A stretch of DNA of 64,000 nt. Origin: JASGCP01 sp965263285. Its GTDB lineage: Bacteria; Bacteroidota; Bacteroidia; Chitinophagales; Chitinophagaceae. Below the pieces are notes generated by a model. It saw only the letters and a list, made by a program, of their open reading frames with translations. It ran no database searches and was not told the origin of the DNA. The stretch covers positions 1,798,001 to 1,862,000 of the forward strand of contig CBDHHD010000016.1 in assembly GCA_965263285.1 (NCBI GenBank). The letters run 5' to 3'. The translations under genes were made by a program, and so were the position numbers. This document shows positions 54,777-64,000 of this stretch, one piece after another (position 1 is the stretch's first letter; the number at the start of each line of letters is the position of its first letter).

Positions 54777-57269
54777 TTATGATAGTAAGGAGTTTAATTC
54801 TGCTTCTGTTTTACATTTTACTTCTCTGGTTTTGCTCCCTACTGCTGGACCTACGATATTTGCTTTTTCTAATTGATCCATAATTCTACCTGCACGATTA
54901 TATCCTAATTTCATTTTTCGTTGAATAAGAGATGCTGATCCTTGTTGCATTTGAACAATTAAGCGAGCGGCATTTTCAAACATGGGATCTCTATCTTCTA
55001 TATCCGACAGTTCGGCTTTATTTAATTCTTTTTCGTCTATGTATTCGGGTAAAAAGAATGGAGTAGGGTATCCTTCTTGTTTGGCAATCCATTCGCATAT
55101 CTTATCTACTTCGGGTGTATCTACAAATGCGCATTGTAGTCGTGTAACTTCCCCATTAACACTAATGAGCATGTCTCCTTTCCCAATTAATTGGTCGGCA
55201 CCTCCTGTATCAAGAATAGTGCGACTATCTACTTTTGACGATACTTTAAATGCAATACGGGCGGGGAAATTAGCCTTAATGAGTCCTGTAATGATATTCA
55301 CAGATGGTCGCTGTGTAGCAATAGCTAAGTGAATGCCAATGGCTCTGGCTAATTGAGCTAAGCGTGCAATGGGTGTTTCTATTTCTTTACCGGCTGTCAT
55401 AATTAAATCAGCAAATTCATCAATGACTAATACAATAAAGGGCAAATATTGATGTCCTTTGGTTTCGTCTAATTTGTGGGCTAAAATTTTTTCGTTATAT
55501 TCTTTAATGTTTCTACAATTTGCTTCTTTTAATAGATCATATCGGTTGTCCATCTCAATACATAGCGCATTTAGGGTATAGATTACTTTTTTTGTATCAG
55601 TGATGATAGGTTCTTCTTCTCCGGGAAGTTTAGCTAGAAAATGATTTTCTATTAATCGATATAAATTTAATTCTACTTTTTTAGGATCTACTAATACCAA
55701 TTTAAGCTCGGAGGGGTGTTTTTTATATAAAAGAGATACCAATAATGCATTAATTCCTACTGATTTTCCTTGTCCTGTTGCACCTGCCATTAATAGATGA
55801 GGCATGGTAGCAAGGTCTACTATAAAGTTTTCGTTATCTATTTTTTTACCTAAGGCAATGGGAAGTGAAAATGAACTATGTAAGAATCTATCTGAAGATA
55901 GCAAGGTTTTCATCCCTACCATTGTTTTTTTTAAGTTAGGCACTTCAATACCAATGGTTCCTTTACCTGGGATAGGTGCTATAATACGAATGCCTAATGC
56001 TGCTAAGGATAGCGCTATATCATCTTCTAGGTTTTTAATTTTGCTAATGCGAACGCCTGCTTCAGGAATAATTTCATATAAGGTAACAGTAGGTCCAATG
56101 ATAGCACTGATTTTTTGAATATTAATTCCATAATGCTTTAAGGTGGTAATAATTTGTTCTTTATTAGATTCTAATTCGGCAGGGTCTTGTAATATCTTGT
56201 TTCCTCCATGATCGTTTAATAGTTGAAGTGGGGGGTATTCATATTGGGGTAAGTCGGATGGTGTAATGGTAATTTTCTTTTTTTCAATAGGAGGGGGAGC
56301 GAGGGGTTCTTCTTTATTTTCTATTACTAGCGGGATTTCATTTGTTTCTATTGTTTTAATTTCTAAAGGAATAGAATGAGAGGATATATTGTTTTTTTCT
56401 TTTTCTATAGGAGGAGATGATGGGGTAGGTATGGTTTCTTTTAATGGGTTATTTATTTGAGGGGGTAATGTATGTTGTGTTTCTTTTTCTATTACTTTGA
56501 TTGCTTCTAATTGTTTGCTGATTTCAGTAGATGGAGAAGGATAGATGTTTTGCTCTGTTGTGCTGTTCTCTTGTGTGTTGTTGGACACTGCTGTTTCGGT
56601 GGTTGATGAGGGCATGGTTTCATTTAATATAGGAGTTTTTGTTTGATCATTTTTTTGTTTTTCTATTGGGTGTGATTCTTTCTTGGTATTAAAAAAAATA
56701 AGTGATGTTGGGTTAAACTGCCAAATAAATAGTGAAACATAAGCAACAAATAAAAAAGCAATAAATCCTGTTATGCCTATCCAATCTTCCATTTGTTGCC
56801 TAATGAGCCCTCCCGCTTTCCCTCCCAATGGAAATGCTATATTGTTAAATATAAGTGATAAAGTAGTGCTTGTAAGAAATATACCTATTATAACAAATAG
56901 AATATTTCTCATAAGTGAAAATATCTTTTTGTTAAAGATTAAATTTACTCCTATAATAAATAGGGGTAAGCATAGTAGAAAAGAAGATACCCCAAATCCT
57001 TCAAATATGAATACATAGCTTATCCATGCACCTAATGAGCCGAATGAATTTGTAATAGCATTGTGTGGAGTCCAAAATATAGTGATGCCAATATTAGATA
57101 TGGTAGCTTCGTCTTGTTGCCAAGTAAATATATATGATAGTAGTGAACCTAATATAATAAAAGAAGATAGAAGGGAAACAACTCCTATTATTTTTCTTGC
57201 TTTATCATTGCTTATAAGATAATAGTATTTTGGATTGTTTTTTTTTTCTTTTGTTGCTACTGTGTTCAT
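54777..57269 (-). CDS. ftsK: DNA translocase FtsK
   Basis: An 830-residue ATP-driven DNA pump that clears chromosome termini from the division septum. Four N-terminal membrane helices (about 25-185) anchor it. A Pro/Thr/Ser/Glu-rich linker covers about 195-345. The motor domain has Walker A GATGQGKS at 496-503 and Walker B in VLVIDEFADLIMTAG. A winged-helix gamma domain ends the protein (ASLIQRKMKLGYNRAGRIMD), the part that reads orienting DNA sequences. It is complete and normal for the phylum. Confidence 0.95.
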   Translation of the reverse strand: MNTVATKEKKNNPKYYYLISNDKARKIIGVVSLLSSFIILGSLLSYIFTWQQDEATISNIGITIFWTPHNAITNSFGSLGAWISYVFIFEGFGVSSFLLCLPLFIIGVNLIFNKKIFSLMRNILFVIIGIFLTSTTLSLIFNNIAFPLGGKAGGLIRQQMEDWIGITGFIAFLFVAYVSLFIWQFNPTSLIFFNTKKESHPIEKQKNDQTKTPILNETMPSSTTETAVSNNTQENSTTEQNIYPSPSTEISKQLEAIKVIEKETQHTLPPQINNPLKETIPTPSSPPIEKEKNNISSHSIPLEIKTIETNEIPLVIENKEEPLAPPPIEKKKITITPSDLPQYEYPPLQLLNDHGGNKILQDPAELESNKEQIITTLKHYGINIQKISAIIGPTVTLYEIIPEAGVRISKIKNLEDDIALSLAALGIRIIAPIPGKGTIGIEVPNLKKTMVGMKTLLSSDRFLHSSFSLPIALGKKIDNENFIVDLATMPHLLMAGATGQGKSVGINALLVSLLYKKHPSELKLVLVDPKKVELNLYRLIENHFLAKLPGEEEPIITDTKKVIYTLNALCIEMDNRYDLLKEANCRNIKEYNEKILAHKLDETKGHQYLPFIVLVIDEFADLIMTAGKEIETPIARLAQLARAIGIHLAIATQRPSVNIITGLIKANFPARIAFKVSSKVDSRTILDTGGADQLIGKGDMLISVNGEVTRLQCAFVDTPEVDKICEWIAKQEGYPTPFFLPEYIDEKELNKAELSDIEDRDPMFENAARLIVQMQQGSASLIQRKMKLGYNRAGRIMDQLEKANIVGPAVGSKTREVKCKTEAELNSLLS

Positions 57270-57327
57270 AATAGATTAGCTTGCTTAGTATTTATGTCTT
57301 TTTTATACGATTATTAATATAAAATAA

Positions 57328-57358
57328 CAAAGATAAGATATTACACTTATTTATTCAA
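57328..57358 (-). promoter_or_regulatory. Promoter of ftsK
   Basis: On the minus strand TTG (57358-57356), a 20-base spacer and TATCTTTG (57335-57328) fit the Bacteroidota consensus, about 60 bases upstream of the ATG. The MITE duplication begins only 12 bases further upstream. Confidence 0.55.
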
Positions 57359-57378
57359 AGGTGAGATAAAATATCTTG

Positions 57379-57613
57379 GGCTACATCTTTTTTTGAGGTG
57401 CTGGGGGGGTATTTGTGTTTTTTGTAATGACTCAGGCATAGGTTCATCATTTATTTTTTATATCCTTTTCTTTCTTTTGTCTTGATACAAAAGAAAGAAA
57501 CATTTGTAACGCTCTTTATCTGAGGGCAGTCCTCATCAGATATTTCCTATTATTTCCATGTTTATATGTATGTAATAATCTATGCTTCCAGCACCTCAAA
57601 AAAAGATGTAGCC
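57379..57613. mobile_element. Short MITE, GGCTACATC type, 235 bp, with perfect 8-bp duplication
   Basis: Both ends match GGCTACATCTTTTTTTGAGG-TGCT. It is flanked by ATATCTTG at 57371-57378 and ATATCTTG at 57614-57621. The palindromic core is largely deleted: the internal hairpin side joins directly to TTTGTAACGCTCTTTATC. This copy gives the clearest proof that the family moves by transposition with an 8-bp target. Confidence 0.9.
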
Positions 57614-57621
57614 ATATCTTG

Positions 57622-57755
57622 TAATTACTCATGTAATTTAATAAATATAGTGGCGTGTATGGATTATGGAGATAGGTATAAATAAAGCAATAGAAAATGA
57701 ATAATTAATATGTCCTGAGTAGTAACCTTTAAGTTAATGGTAGCATCTCAAAAAA
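57622..57755. repeat. Degenerate element sequence between the MITE and rodA
   Basis: ATGTCCTGAGTAGTAACC and TAGCATCTCAAAAAATAAGA are weakly like a MITE right end. Nothing else is recognisable in this gap. Confidence 0.3.
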
Positions 57756-57837
57756 TAAGATGGGTTCTTTTTCATGTTATAATCATTATTTCAAATTAAT
57801 TTTACACTCTATATATTTTATACTTAGGGCATATAAC

Positions 57838-59181
57838 ATGGCAAATACTAAAAATTATAATATTACAAGAAAAATAGATTGGTTGCTATTGTTATTATAT
57901 ATATGTATTGTTTTGATTGGTATTATGACTATTTTTTTAGTGGATTATAAATTTTCAAAGCCATGGTATCTAACTTTTGCTGACTTAAAATATCGATATA
58001 CAAAGCAATTGTTTACTTTTTTTCTTGGTCTTATTATAGGGGGGGCTATTATTTTAATTGATGCTTCTTATTTTACCTCATTGGCTGTTCCTGCTTATGT
58101 GATGGGTATGTTATTGATGTTTTCTACTTTTGTTGTGGGGAAAGTGGTGAATGGTTCGAGAAGTTGGTTGCCTATTGCAGGAGGATTTAATTTACAACCT
58201 GCTGAGCTATGTAAAATATTTACTGCGCTTCTGTTAGCAAAATATATTGCCCAACAACATAATAATTTTAAAACTCCTCGTAAATTTTTAATAGCCGGTG
58301 CAATTGTTTTGTTTCCTGCTATGATTGCCAATTTTCAACATGAGTTAGGTTTGGCTATTGTGTATGCGGCTTTTTTTATTGTTATGTTTCGAGAGGGGTT
58401 GTCGGTATTGATCTTATTAGGTGTTTTTTTCTTTTCCTGCCTTACCATTGCTAGCCTTATTATAGAGCCTAATATACTAGCCATTATTGTTACATTACTA
58501 TTTCTGCTTATTGGATTGATAGTATGGAAGCAAACAAAAAAAAATAGAAGAAAAATTGTGTCATTTCTTGTTATTATTTGGTTAGCGAGTGTTAGTTTCC
58601 AACGAGTGGTGGTGCCTTATATTTTTAATTATATTCTTGAGTGTTATCAAAGTACTCGTATTTATTCAATGATAGGGAAAGATTATGATTGTTCTAAAAA
58701 TCATCATCTTATCAGCACCTCTGATAAAGTATATAAAAAGCCGGATAATTATAATGTAAAACAAAGTATGATAGCAATTGGTTCGGGTGGGTTGTGGGGT
58801 AAAGGTTTTTTTCAAGGTACGCAGACGCTGGGGAGATATGTACCTGAGCAACATACAGACTTTATTTTTACATCTATTGGAGAGACTTTTGGATTTATGG
58901 GTAGTTCTTTTTTTCTTCTTATTTATTTTTTATTTCTTTTTCGGTTACTTGTATTAGCAGAGAGACAAAGGAGCACATTTAGTAGGGTATATATTTATAG
59001 TGTTGCATGTATTATCTTAATGCATGTAATGATTAATATTGGTATGGATATTGGGTTATTTCCTGTTGTAGGTATTCCATTGCCTCTTATTAGTTATGGA
59101 GGTTCTTCATTGCTTACTAATTCTATCCTTGTTTTTTTAGTTCTTAGACTTGACATGGATAGACAAAATATTTTATCGTAA
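57838..59181 (+). CDS. rodA: Rod-shape-determining peptidoglycan glycosyltransferase RodA (SEDS family)
   Basis: Polymerises lipid II glycan strands for cell elongation. It has about 447 residues and ten membrane helices. VVNGSRSWLPIAGGFNLQPAELCK and the later GSGGLWGKGFFQGTQT, EQHTDFIFTSIGETFGF and PLPLISYGGSSLL are SEDS signatures. ATG at 57838 (MANTKNYNITRKIDW) is the likely start; the longer frame from 57760 adds an unlikely extension. The Arg/Lys-rich insert (KQTKKNRRKI) before the large extracellular loop is typical of Bacteroidota. A partner PBP2 gene is not in the window. Confidence 0.92.
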   Translation: MANTKNYNITRKIDWLLLLLYICIVLIGIMTIFLVDYKFSKPWYLTFADLKYRYTKQLFTFFLGLIIGGAIILIDASYFTSLAVPAYVMGMLLMFSTFVVGKVVNGSRSWLPIAGGFNLQPAELCKIFTALLLAKYIAQQHNNFKTPRKFLIAGAIVLFPAMIANFQHELGLAIVYAAFFIVMFREGLSVLILLGVFFFSCLTIASLIIEPNILAIIVTLLFLLIGLIVWKQTKKNRRKIVSFLVIIWLASVSFQRVVVPYIFNYILECYQSTRIYSMIGKDYDCSKNHHLISTSDKVYKKPDNYNVKQSMIAIGSGGLWGKGFFQGTQTLGRYVPEQHTDFIFTSIGETFGFMGSSFFLLIYFLFLFRLLVLAERQRSTFSRVYIYSVACIILMHVMINIGMDIGLFPVVGIPLPLISYGGSSLLTNSILVFLVLRLDMDRQNILS

Positions 59182-59201
59182 ATTAAAATAAAAAAGATAA
59201 T

Positions 59202-59915
59202 ATGAAAGCATATCCACTTTATGAGGGGACTTATTCAATTGATATCACAAAGAAATTTATCCCATATCAAGCCAATAATCCTATACCAGCTGGTAGCATT
59301 ATTGTGTCTATACAGCCTTACTTAGTTATTACAAAGCAAGATTATATTCTTTTAGATGTAGGTTTAGATATGATGATGGATAGTATGCCTCTCTTATATC
59401 GCATTTTAGAAAAAAAGAAGGTAATGCCTCATCAAATTACAAAAGTATTGCTTTCTCACTTGCATCAAGATCATGCAGGAGGAATGTGTTATAAACATGC
59501 GAATGGAGAAACATTGCTTAGTTTCCCCCAAGCTACTCATTATATTCAAAAACGAGAATGGGAATATGCAATGAGCAAAGGATTACCTTCTTATTCTACT
59601 TTGTTATTAAAAGATGTAGTAACAAAACCTCAAATACAATGGTTAGAAGATAATGAAGGATATATTGGGGATACTATATCTTATTGTGTAACTGGAGCTC
59701 ATTCTATTTATCATCAAGTGTTTTGGATAAAGGAAGATAGAGAAATTATATTTTATGGTGGAGATGATGCCCCTCAGCAAAGTCAAATGACTATTTCATA
59801 TATAGCTAAGTATGATATAGATGGGAAAAAAGCTTTACAATTGAGAAAAGAATGGAAAGATAAAAGTGAAAAGGAAAATTGGCAATGTTTGTTTTTTCAT
59901 GATCATACGATATAG
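59202..59915 (+). CDS. Metallo-beta-lactamase-fold hydrolase
   Basis: A 237-residue protein. SHLHQDHAGG gives the HxHxDH metal-binding motif (H86, H88, D90, H91). Further ligands are likely the His in TGAHSIYHQ and the His pair in FFHDH near the C terminus. LDVGLDMMMDS and QKREWEYAM resemble lactonase/AHL-hydrolase-like members. There is no signal peptide. The substrate cannot be named. It lies 20 bases after rodA on the same strand. Confidence 0.83.
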   Translation: MKAYPLYEGTYSIDITKKFIPYQANNPIPAGSIIVSIQPYLVITKQDYILLDVGLDMMMDSMPLLYRILEKKKVMPHQITKVLLSHLHQDHAGGMCYKHANGETLLSFPQATHYIQKREWEYAMSKGLPSYSTLLLKDVVTKPQIQWLEDNEGYIGDTISYCVTGAHSIYHQVFWIKEDREIIFYGGDDAPQQSQMTISYIAKYDIDGKKALQLRKEWKDKSEKENWQCLFFHDHTI

Positions 59916-60100
59916 GTGTGTTGTTTTAGGATATTATATTTGCTTGACTTTACAACTATTCAGACAACTCAATTAAATTCAAACCCATCGATTTTAGGTA
60001 ATATGTAAATTTAATTTTTCTAATAATAACCGAGTTGTTTTATCTATTTCTGGTATAAATGATTTATCTCCGATGGCTACTTTTTTTATGTTTGTTAAAT

Positions 60101-60385
60101 GGTATAATGACTTATTTAGTGTGAATACTATTTTAGTTATTTAATAACTGCTTAGTTTTACTCAATAGATTTAGTTGAGTAGATTAGCATTGAAATAAGT
60201 ATAAGTATGAAAATAATAGGGGGTATCTGATGAGGCTTATTTAGATAAAGAGAGTTATAAAACGAGGCGATCGGATCGGCCAGCGAGAATGTGGGGCGAA
60301 GTTTTTATATATGAATGGCTATGATGAGCATAAGGCGTTTGCATATAAAGATAACTATGGATAAAGTTATTGACTATAAAACAAT
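60101..60385. repeat. Old degenerate MITE, GGTATAACG type
   Basis: It starts GGTATAATGACTTATTTAGT, a mutated form of the third end type, then follows the usual arm order: TTTAGTTGAGTAG, TCTGATGAGG, AGATAAAGAG, CCAGCGAGAATGTGG, ATGAGCATAA. The right half is lost near the RDD gene. It explains most of the 490-base gap from 59916; 59916-60100 shows nothing. Confidence 0.6.
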
Positions 60386-60404
60386 TTATTTTTTTAAGAA
60401 TATA

Positions 60405-60794
60405 CTAACTAGTTAATAAGGTTGTTTTGCTGAGATAATCATGTAATGGCTCACCTATAAAAGGGATAAAAAACAAATCAATAATTGTCATTCTAACAAT
60501 TGTTCTTATAAAGATTTGCAGGATATGTGCTTTTTGTTTTGTTTTTTTATCAATTACCCTCGTAAAGCTTATCCATTTGCCGGGAGTTCTAGAAAAAACT
60601 CCTTCGAAAAACATATAAAAGATAAATAAAATAATATACAATATAATGCCAAAATATAAATATGTATAGTGATAATAAAAAACATACCAATTCCAAATCG
60701 CTGATGCAATCCATGCAAGTATTAAACAACATAGTGTATCTACTAAGAAATTCAACACCCTTGTGCCAATACCAAAATTCTTATTTTCTGTCAT
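60405..60794 (-). CDS. RDD family membrane protein
   Basis: A 129-residue protein with three membrane segments. The family landmarks are Arg and Asp in TRVLNFLVDTLCC, TPGKWISFTRVID in the middle and the closing HDYLSKT. Some RDD proteins act in Na+/H+ exchange, but most have no known function. It is a single minus-strand gene whose 3' end borders a degenerate MITE. Confidence 0.82.
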   Translation of the reverse strand: MTENKNFGIGTRVLNFLVDTLCCLILAWIASAIWNWYVFYYHYTYLYFGIILYIILFIFYMFFEGVFSRTPGKWISFTRVIDKKTKQKAHILQIFIRTIVRMTIIDLFFIPFIGEPLHDYLSKTTLLTS

Positions 60795-60889
60795 GAGGGT
60801 GTAAAATTAAGTAATTTTTATAACTACTAAGTTATTCCATAAAATGACATAAGATATTTTGATTATTTTTTTTAAGGTACTGCAATAAT

Positions 60890-60975
60890 TATAAGCATTA
60901 TCCAGCAAACAGCATGCCATTATGTATGAAATACAATAGTTAAAAGTACTGGTTGCCTCAAAAAAAGAATTAGTC
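60890..60975. repeat. Possible decayed MITE end
   Basis: GGTTGCCTCAAAAAAAGAAT followed by TAGTCC is weakly like the CACCTCAAAAAAAGAT-TAGCC ends. The rest of the 328-base gap between the RDD gene and alaS shows nothing recognisable. Confidence 0.3.
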
Positions 60976-61122
60976 CAATCATCAACATAAAATTACTTAT
61001 GAAGAATTTAATATAATTTTGTTTATTATTCAATCAACTTGAATAGTACTCATATTGCTCTTGTTAATTATTTCAATTATATTGCAAACCGAAAAAATTA
61101 AAAAGAGATAAATCAATTATCA

Positions 61123-63822
61123 ATGAAAAAAAGTAGCGAGATACGACAAGATTTTTTAACCTTTTTTAAAAACAAACAACATGAAATTGTAGCTTCAGCT
61201 CCAATTGTTGTGAAAGATGATCCTACACTTTTATTTACCAATGCAGGCATGAATGCGTTTAAAGACTATTTCTTGGGTAATAAGAAATCGCCTTTTAGCC
61301 GCATTGCCGATACACAAAAATGCTTACGAGTAAGTGGGAAGCACAATGACTTAGAAGAAGTAGGTGTTGACCATTATCATCATACTATGTTTGAGATGTT
61401 AGGCAACTGGAGTTTTGGAGACTATTTTAAAAAAGAAGCTATTGAATATGCGTGGGACTTATTAACAAATATATATCAATTAGATAAAGATAAATTATAT
61501 GTAACTTATTTTGAAGGAGATGAAAAAGAAGTCATTCCTTGCGACGAAGAAGCTAGAAAAGAATGGGAGAAATGGATAAAAGACAGCTCTCACATTTTAA
61601 AAGGTAACAAAAAAGATAATTTCTGGGAAATGGGCGAAACAGGTCCTTGTGGTCCTTGTAGTGAAATACATTATGATAGCAGAGATGAAGAAGAAATAAA
61701 AAAAGTACCCGGAGCATCATTGGTCAATATAGGACACCCCGAAGTAATAGAAATATGGAACCTTGTATTTATTCAGTATCAACGATTATCGAACCACAGT
61801 TTGCAATTGCTTTTGCAACAACATGTAGATATGGGTATGGGATTTGAGCGATTAACGCGTATTTTACAAGGGAAAAAAAGCAATTACGATACCGATATCT
61901 TTATGCCTCTTATACAAGAAATAGAAAAGATAGCAAATGCTAAATATGAAAGCACAAGCAATAGAAAAGATATAGCCTTTCGTGTAATTGCCGACCATAT
62001 TCGTGCTATTTGTTTTTGTATTGCTGATGGGCAACTGCCTAGCAATACAGGAGCTGGTTATGTAATAAGACGCATCTTACGAAGAGCTGTTCGATATAGC
62101 TATCAGGTTTTAGCAATCAAAACACCCTTGTTGTATACATTAGTAAATGAGTTAGCTGAGCAAACAAGAACTGTATTTCCTGAGCTATATCAACAAAAAG
62201 ATATGGTAAAAAAGATTGTCAAGGAAGAGGAAGAAGCATTCTTGTCTACTATTGACAAAGGACTTTCGCTTATTTTAAAAAGTAAAGTCATAGCAGATAG
62301 AGCGTTGTTAAGTGATGCATTTAAAAATAATACAGAAAAACCATTTACTACAATCTCCGGCTCTATTGCTTTTGAGTTATATGATACTTATGGATTCCCA
62401 TTTGACCTCACAAAGGCTATTGCAAAAGAATATGATGCTATCATAGATGAAGCAGAATTTGAGGCAGAATTTAACAAAGCCATGCAACAACAAAAAGATA
62501 GAAGTCGTTCTACAAATAAGATTACAACTGAAGACTGGGTATACCTTTCTCAAGAAAATATACCAATATTTGTAGGGTATAACCAATGTGAATCATCTAC
62601 TGAAGTAATTAAATATCGTAAAATAAACACAAAAGGAAAAAACATGTATCAATGGGTATTAGCACAAAACCCATTCTATGCAGAAAGCGGAGGTCAAATA
62701 GGTGATCAAGGCAATATGATAATGAATGGTTATAATATTTCAGTAGTGGATTGTAAAAAAGAAAACAGCATACCTATTGTGATAACAGAAACCATTCCGT
62801 TACAACTCATATCAACAATAAAAGCAGTTGTAGATAATAAAAGAAGAAAAAAAATATCGCAACATCATTCTGCTACCCACTTACTTCATGCCGCATTGCG
62901 AAAAGTATTAGGATCCCATGTACATCAAAAAGGAAGCTTGGTTAATGAAGATAGATTGCGATTTGACTTTGCACATTTTGCTAAATTAACACCCGAAGAA
63001 ATACAACAAATTGAGCTCATAGTAAATGAAAAAATAATCGAAAATATACCTATTAGCATTTGCGAAATGAAAAAAGAACAAGCGTTGCAATTAGGAGCCA
63101 TGGCATTATTTGGAGAGAAATACGCTGATATGGTTAGGGTAGTTACAATAGATCCTGCATTTTCTGTAGAGCTATGTGGCGGAACCCATGTGCAACAGAC
63201 AGGCGAAATAGGTATTTTTAAAATAATAAGCGAATCCTCTACCGCATCAGGCATTCGTAGAATAGAAGCTATTACAGGATTGTCTGTATTAGCTTATCTT
63301 AAAAATAAAGAAGATAAGTTGCAATCTATTCAGCATTTATTAGGTGAACCTATAGATGTGATAAAATATATAGAAACTTGGATGCTTGAACATGCATCAT
63401 TAAAACAACAAGTGGAAAGTTGGCAGACAAAACAAATACAAGCTATTAAAAACGAATTAGTACAAAAGCGAATAGCTATATTAGATGGTTTTTTTATAGG
63501 CAATTGTGTATCTGTTTCTTCTCCTGATCAATTAAAAGCACTTGCGTTTGAAATTAAAAAAGAAGTAAATCATGCAGTTATTATATTAATAACCGCTATA
63601 CAAGGGAAGGCTCATGTAATTGTTATTTTTGATGAATATTGGACGCAGACATTTTCTATTGACGCTAGCAAATGGATAAAAGAGTATGTGTCTCCTCTTA
63701 TTAAAGGAGGAGGTGGGGGGCAAAAGACAATTGCTTCGGCAGGAGGACAAGATATTCAACATCTTCAAAAAATTGTAATTGATACCCAAGAAATGATTAT
63801 GAAATTGGCAAATAAAACATGA
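61123..63822 (+). CDS. alaS: Alanyl-tRNA synthetase
   Basis: An 899-residue class II synthetase with editing activity. TNAGMNAFKDYFLG at the N terminus and GMGFERLTRILQGKKSNYDTD are catalytic-core segments. The editing domain carries HHSATHLLH and the CGGTHV zinc-site motif. A C-terminal C-Ala/DHHA1 region ends with GGGGGQKTIASAGG. All domains are present and in frame. The last 178 bases of the window, after the stop, show no gene. Confidence 0.97.
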   Translation: MKKSSEIRQDFLTFFKNKQHEIVASAPIVVKDDPTLLFTNAGMNAFKDYFLGNKKSPFSRIADTQKCLRVSGKHNDLEEVGVDHYHHTMFEMLGNWSFGDYFKKEAIEYAWDLLTNIYQLDKDKLYVTYFEGDEKEVIPCDEEARKEWEKWIKDSSHILKGNKKDNFWEMGETGPCGPCSEIHYDSRDEEEIKKVPGASLVNIGHPEVIEIWNLVFIQYQRLSNHSLQLLLQQHVDMGMGFERLTRILQGKKSNYDTDIFMPLIQEIEKIANAKYESTSNRKDIAFRVIADHIRAICFCIADGQLPSNTGAGYVIRRILRRAVRYSYQVLAIKTPLLYTLVNELAEQTRTVFPELYQQKDMVKKIVKEEEEAFLSTIDKGLSLILKSKVIADRALLSDAFKNNTEKPFTTISGSIAFELYDTYGFPFDLTKAIAKEYDAIIDEAEFEAEFNKAMQQQKDRSRSTNKITTEDWVYLSQENIPIFVGYNQCESSTEVIKYRKINTKGKNMYQWVLAQNPFYAESGGQIGDQGNMIMNGYNISVVDCKKENSIPIVITETIPLQLISTIKAVVDNKRRKKISQHHSATHLLHAALRKVLGSHVHQKGSLVNEDRLRFDFAHFAKLTPEEIQQIELIVNEKIIENIPISICEMKKEQALQLGAMALFGEKYADMVRVVTIDPAFSVELCGGTHVQQTGEIGIFKIISESSTASGIRRIEAITGLSVLAYLKNKEDKLQSIQHLLGEPIDVIKYIETWMLEHASLKQQVESWQTKQIQAIKNELVQKRIAILDGFFIGNCVSVSSPDQLKALAFEIKKEVNHAVIILITAIQGKAHVIVIFDEYWTQTFSIDASKWIKEYVSPLIKGGGGGQKTIASAGGQDIQHLQKIVIDTQEMIMKLANKT

Positions 63823-64000
63823 GTAAATTAGCCAAAAAACGCCATATTATTCAAACATAAGAAAAACTTGCATACGATTAACATAGTGTATGTACAAAAT
63901 AAACTAATCAATTATATTCTATTTCTTTACTAAACAGAGCTTGAAAAAAGCCACTATACCTTCATTGACTAATACTTATGGAATAGAGGTATACATGTTT

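Noticed and set aside
1..64000. tRNA or rRNA genes
   Set aside because: All gaps were read for T-loop-like and acceptor pairing; none was convincing by eye. A covariance-model search would settle it.

Overview
The window looks like the chromosome of an AT-rich member of the Bacteroidota, probably Chitinophagales-like; the species cannot be named from sequence alone. The evidence is the LpxC-FabZ fusion, the roughly 400-residue IspH, a eukaryote-type glycyl-tRNA synthetase, many lipoproteins with short lipoboxes ending in Cys, and promoter-like TTG-N17-20-TAnnTTTG signals in several gaps. Housekeeping genes are intact and form short operons. The spaces between them are filled with mobile-element debris. 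No tRNA, rRNA or CRISPR array was recognised.

Layout. 1-2982: 3' end of an acyl-CoA dehydrogenase, an esterase and apt. 3424-10567 (minus): an XRE/S24 regulator, a chromate transporter, an ispH/reductase/UDP-glucuronate decarboxylase operon and a SulP transporter. 11062-14340: two tandem kelch-propeller lipoproteins and radC. 15209-17327: a Cu/Zn SOD lipoprotein and a dead IS256-type element. 17771-21560 (minus): yajQ, lgt, dapA, accA. 21665-25782: a truncated cytosine methyltransferase, a Ycf48-like lipoprotein and a dead ISL3-type element. 25859-37193: an 11.3 kb giant surface-protein gene made of alternating 65-residue modules, ending in a YadA-like head and an S74 self-cleaving chaperone. 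37742-41161: rnc, a TPR protein and a lipoprotein. 41946-48214: lpxD, lpxC-fabZ, glyS, an argD-like aminotransferase and gpsA. 48977-49870: rpsL-rpsG without fusA. 50058-54580: lipoproteins, a 3-hydroxyacyl-CoA dehydrogenase and prmC. 54777-63822: ftsK, rodA, a metallo-beta-lactamase-fold hydrolase, an RDD protein and alaS.

The most unusual content is of two kinds. First, a family of palindromic non-autonomous elements (MITEs) recurs in most gaps. The same hairpin-rich core is bounded by three different terminal inverted repeat types. Three copies have perfect 8-bp target duplications (ATATCTTG, AATTTTTA, AAAAAAAT). One TIR type is the same as that of the dead ISL3-type element at 24323-25782. 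Some ends carry outward promoter-like sequences, including one pointing at lpxD. Second, the giant adhesin gene holds about twenty near-identical 390-bp units. It is bracketed by the ISL3-type element and a MITE with the same ends, and it contains a tight cluster of small indels at about 26970-27750 that breaks the frame.
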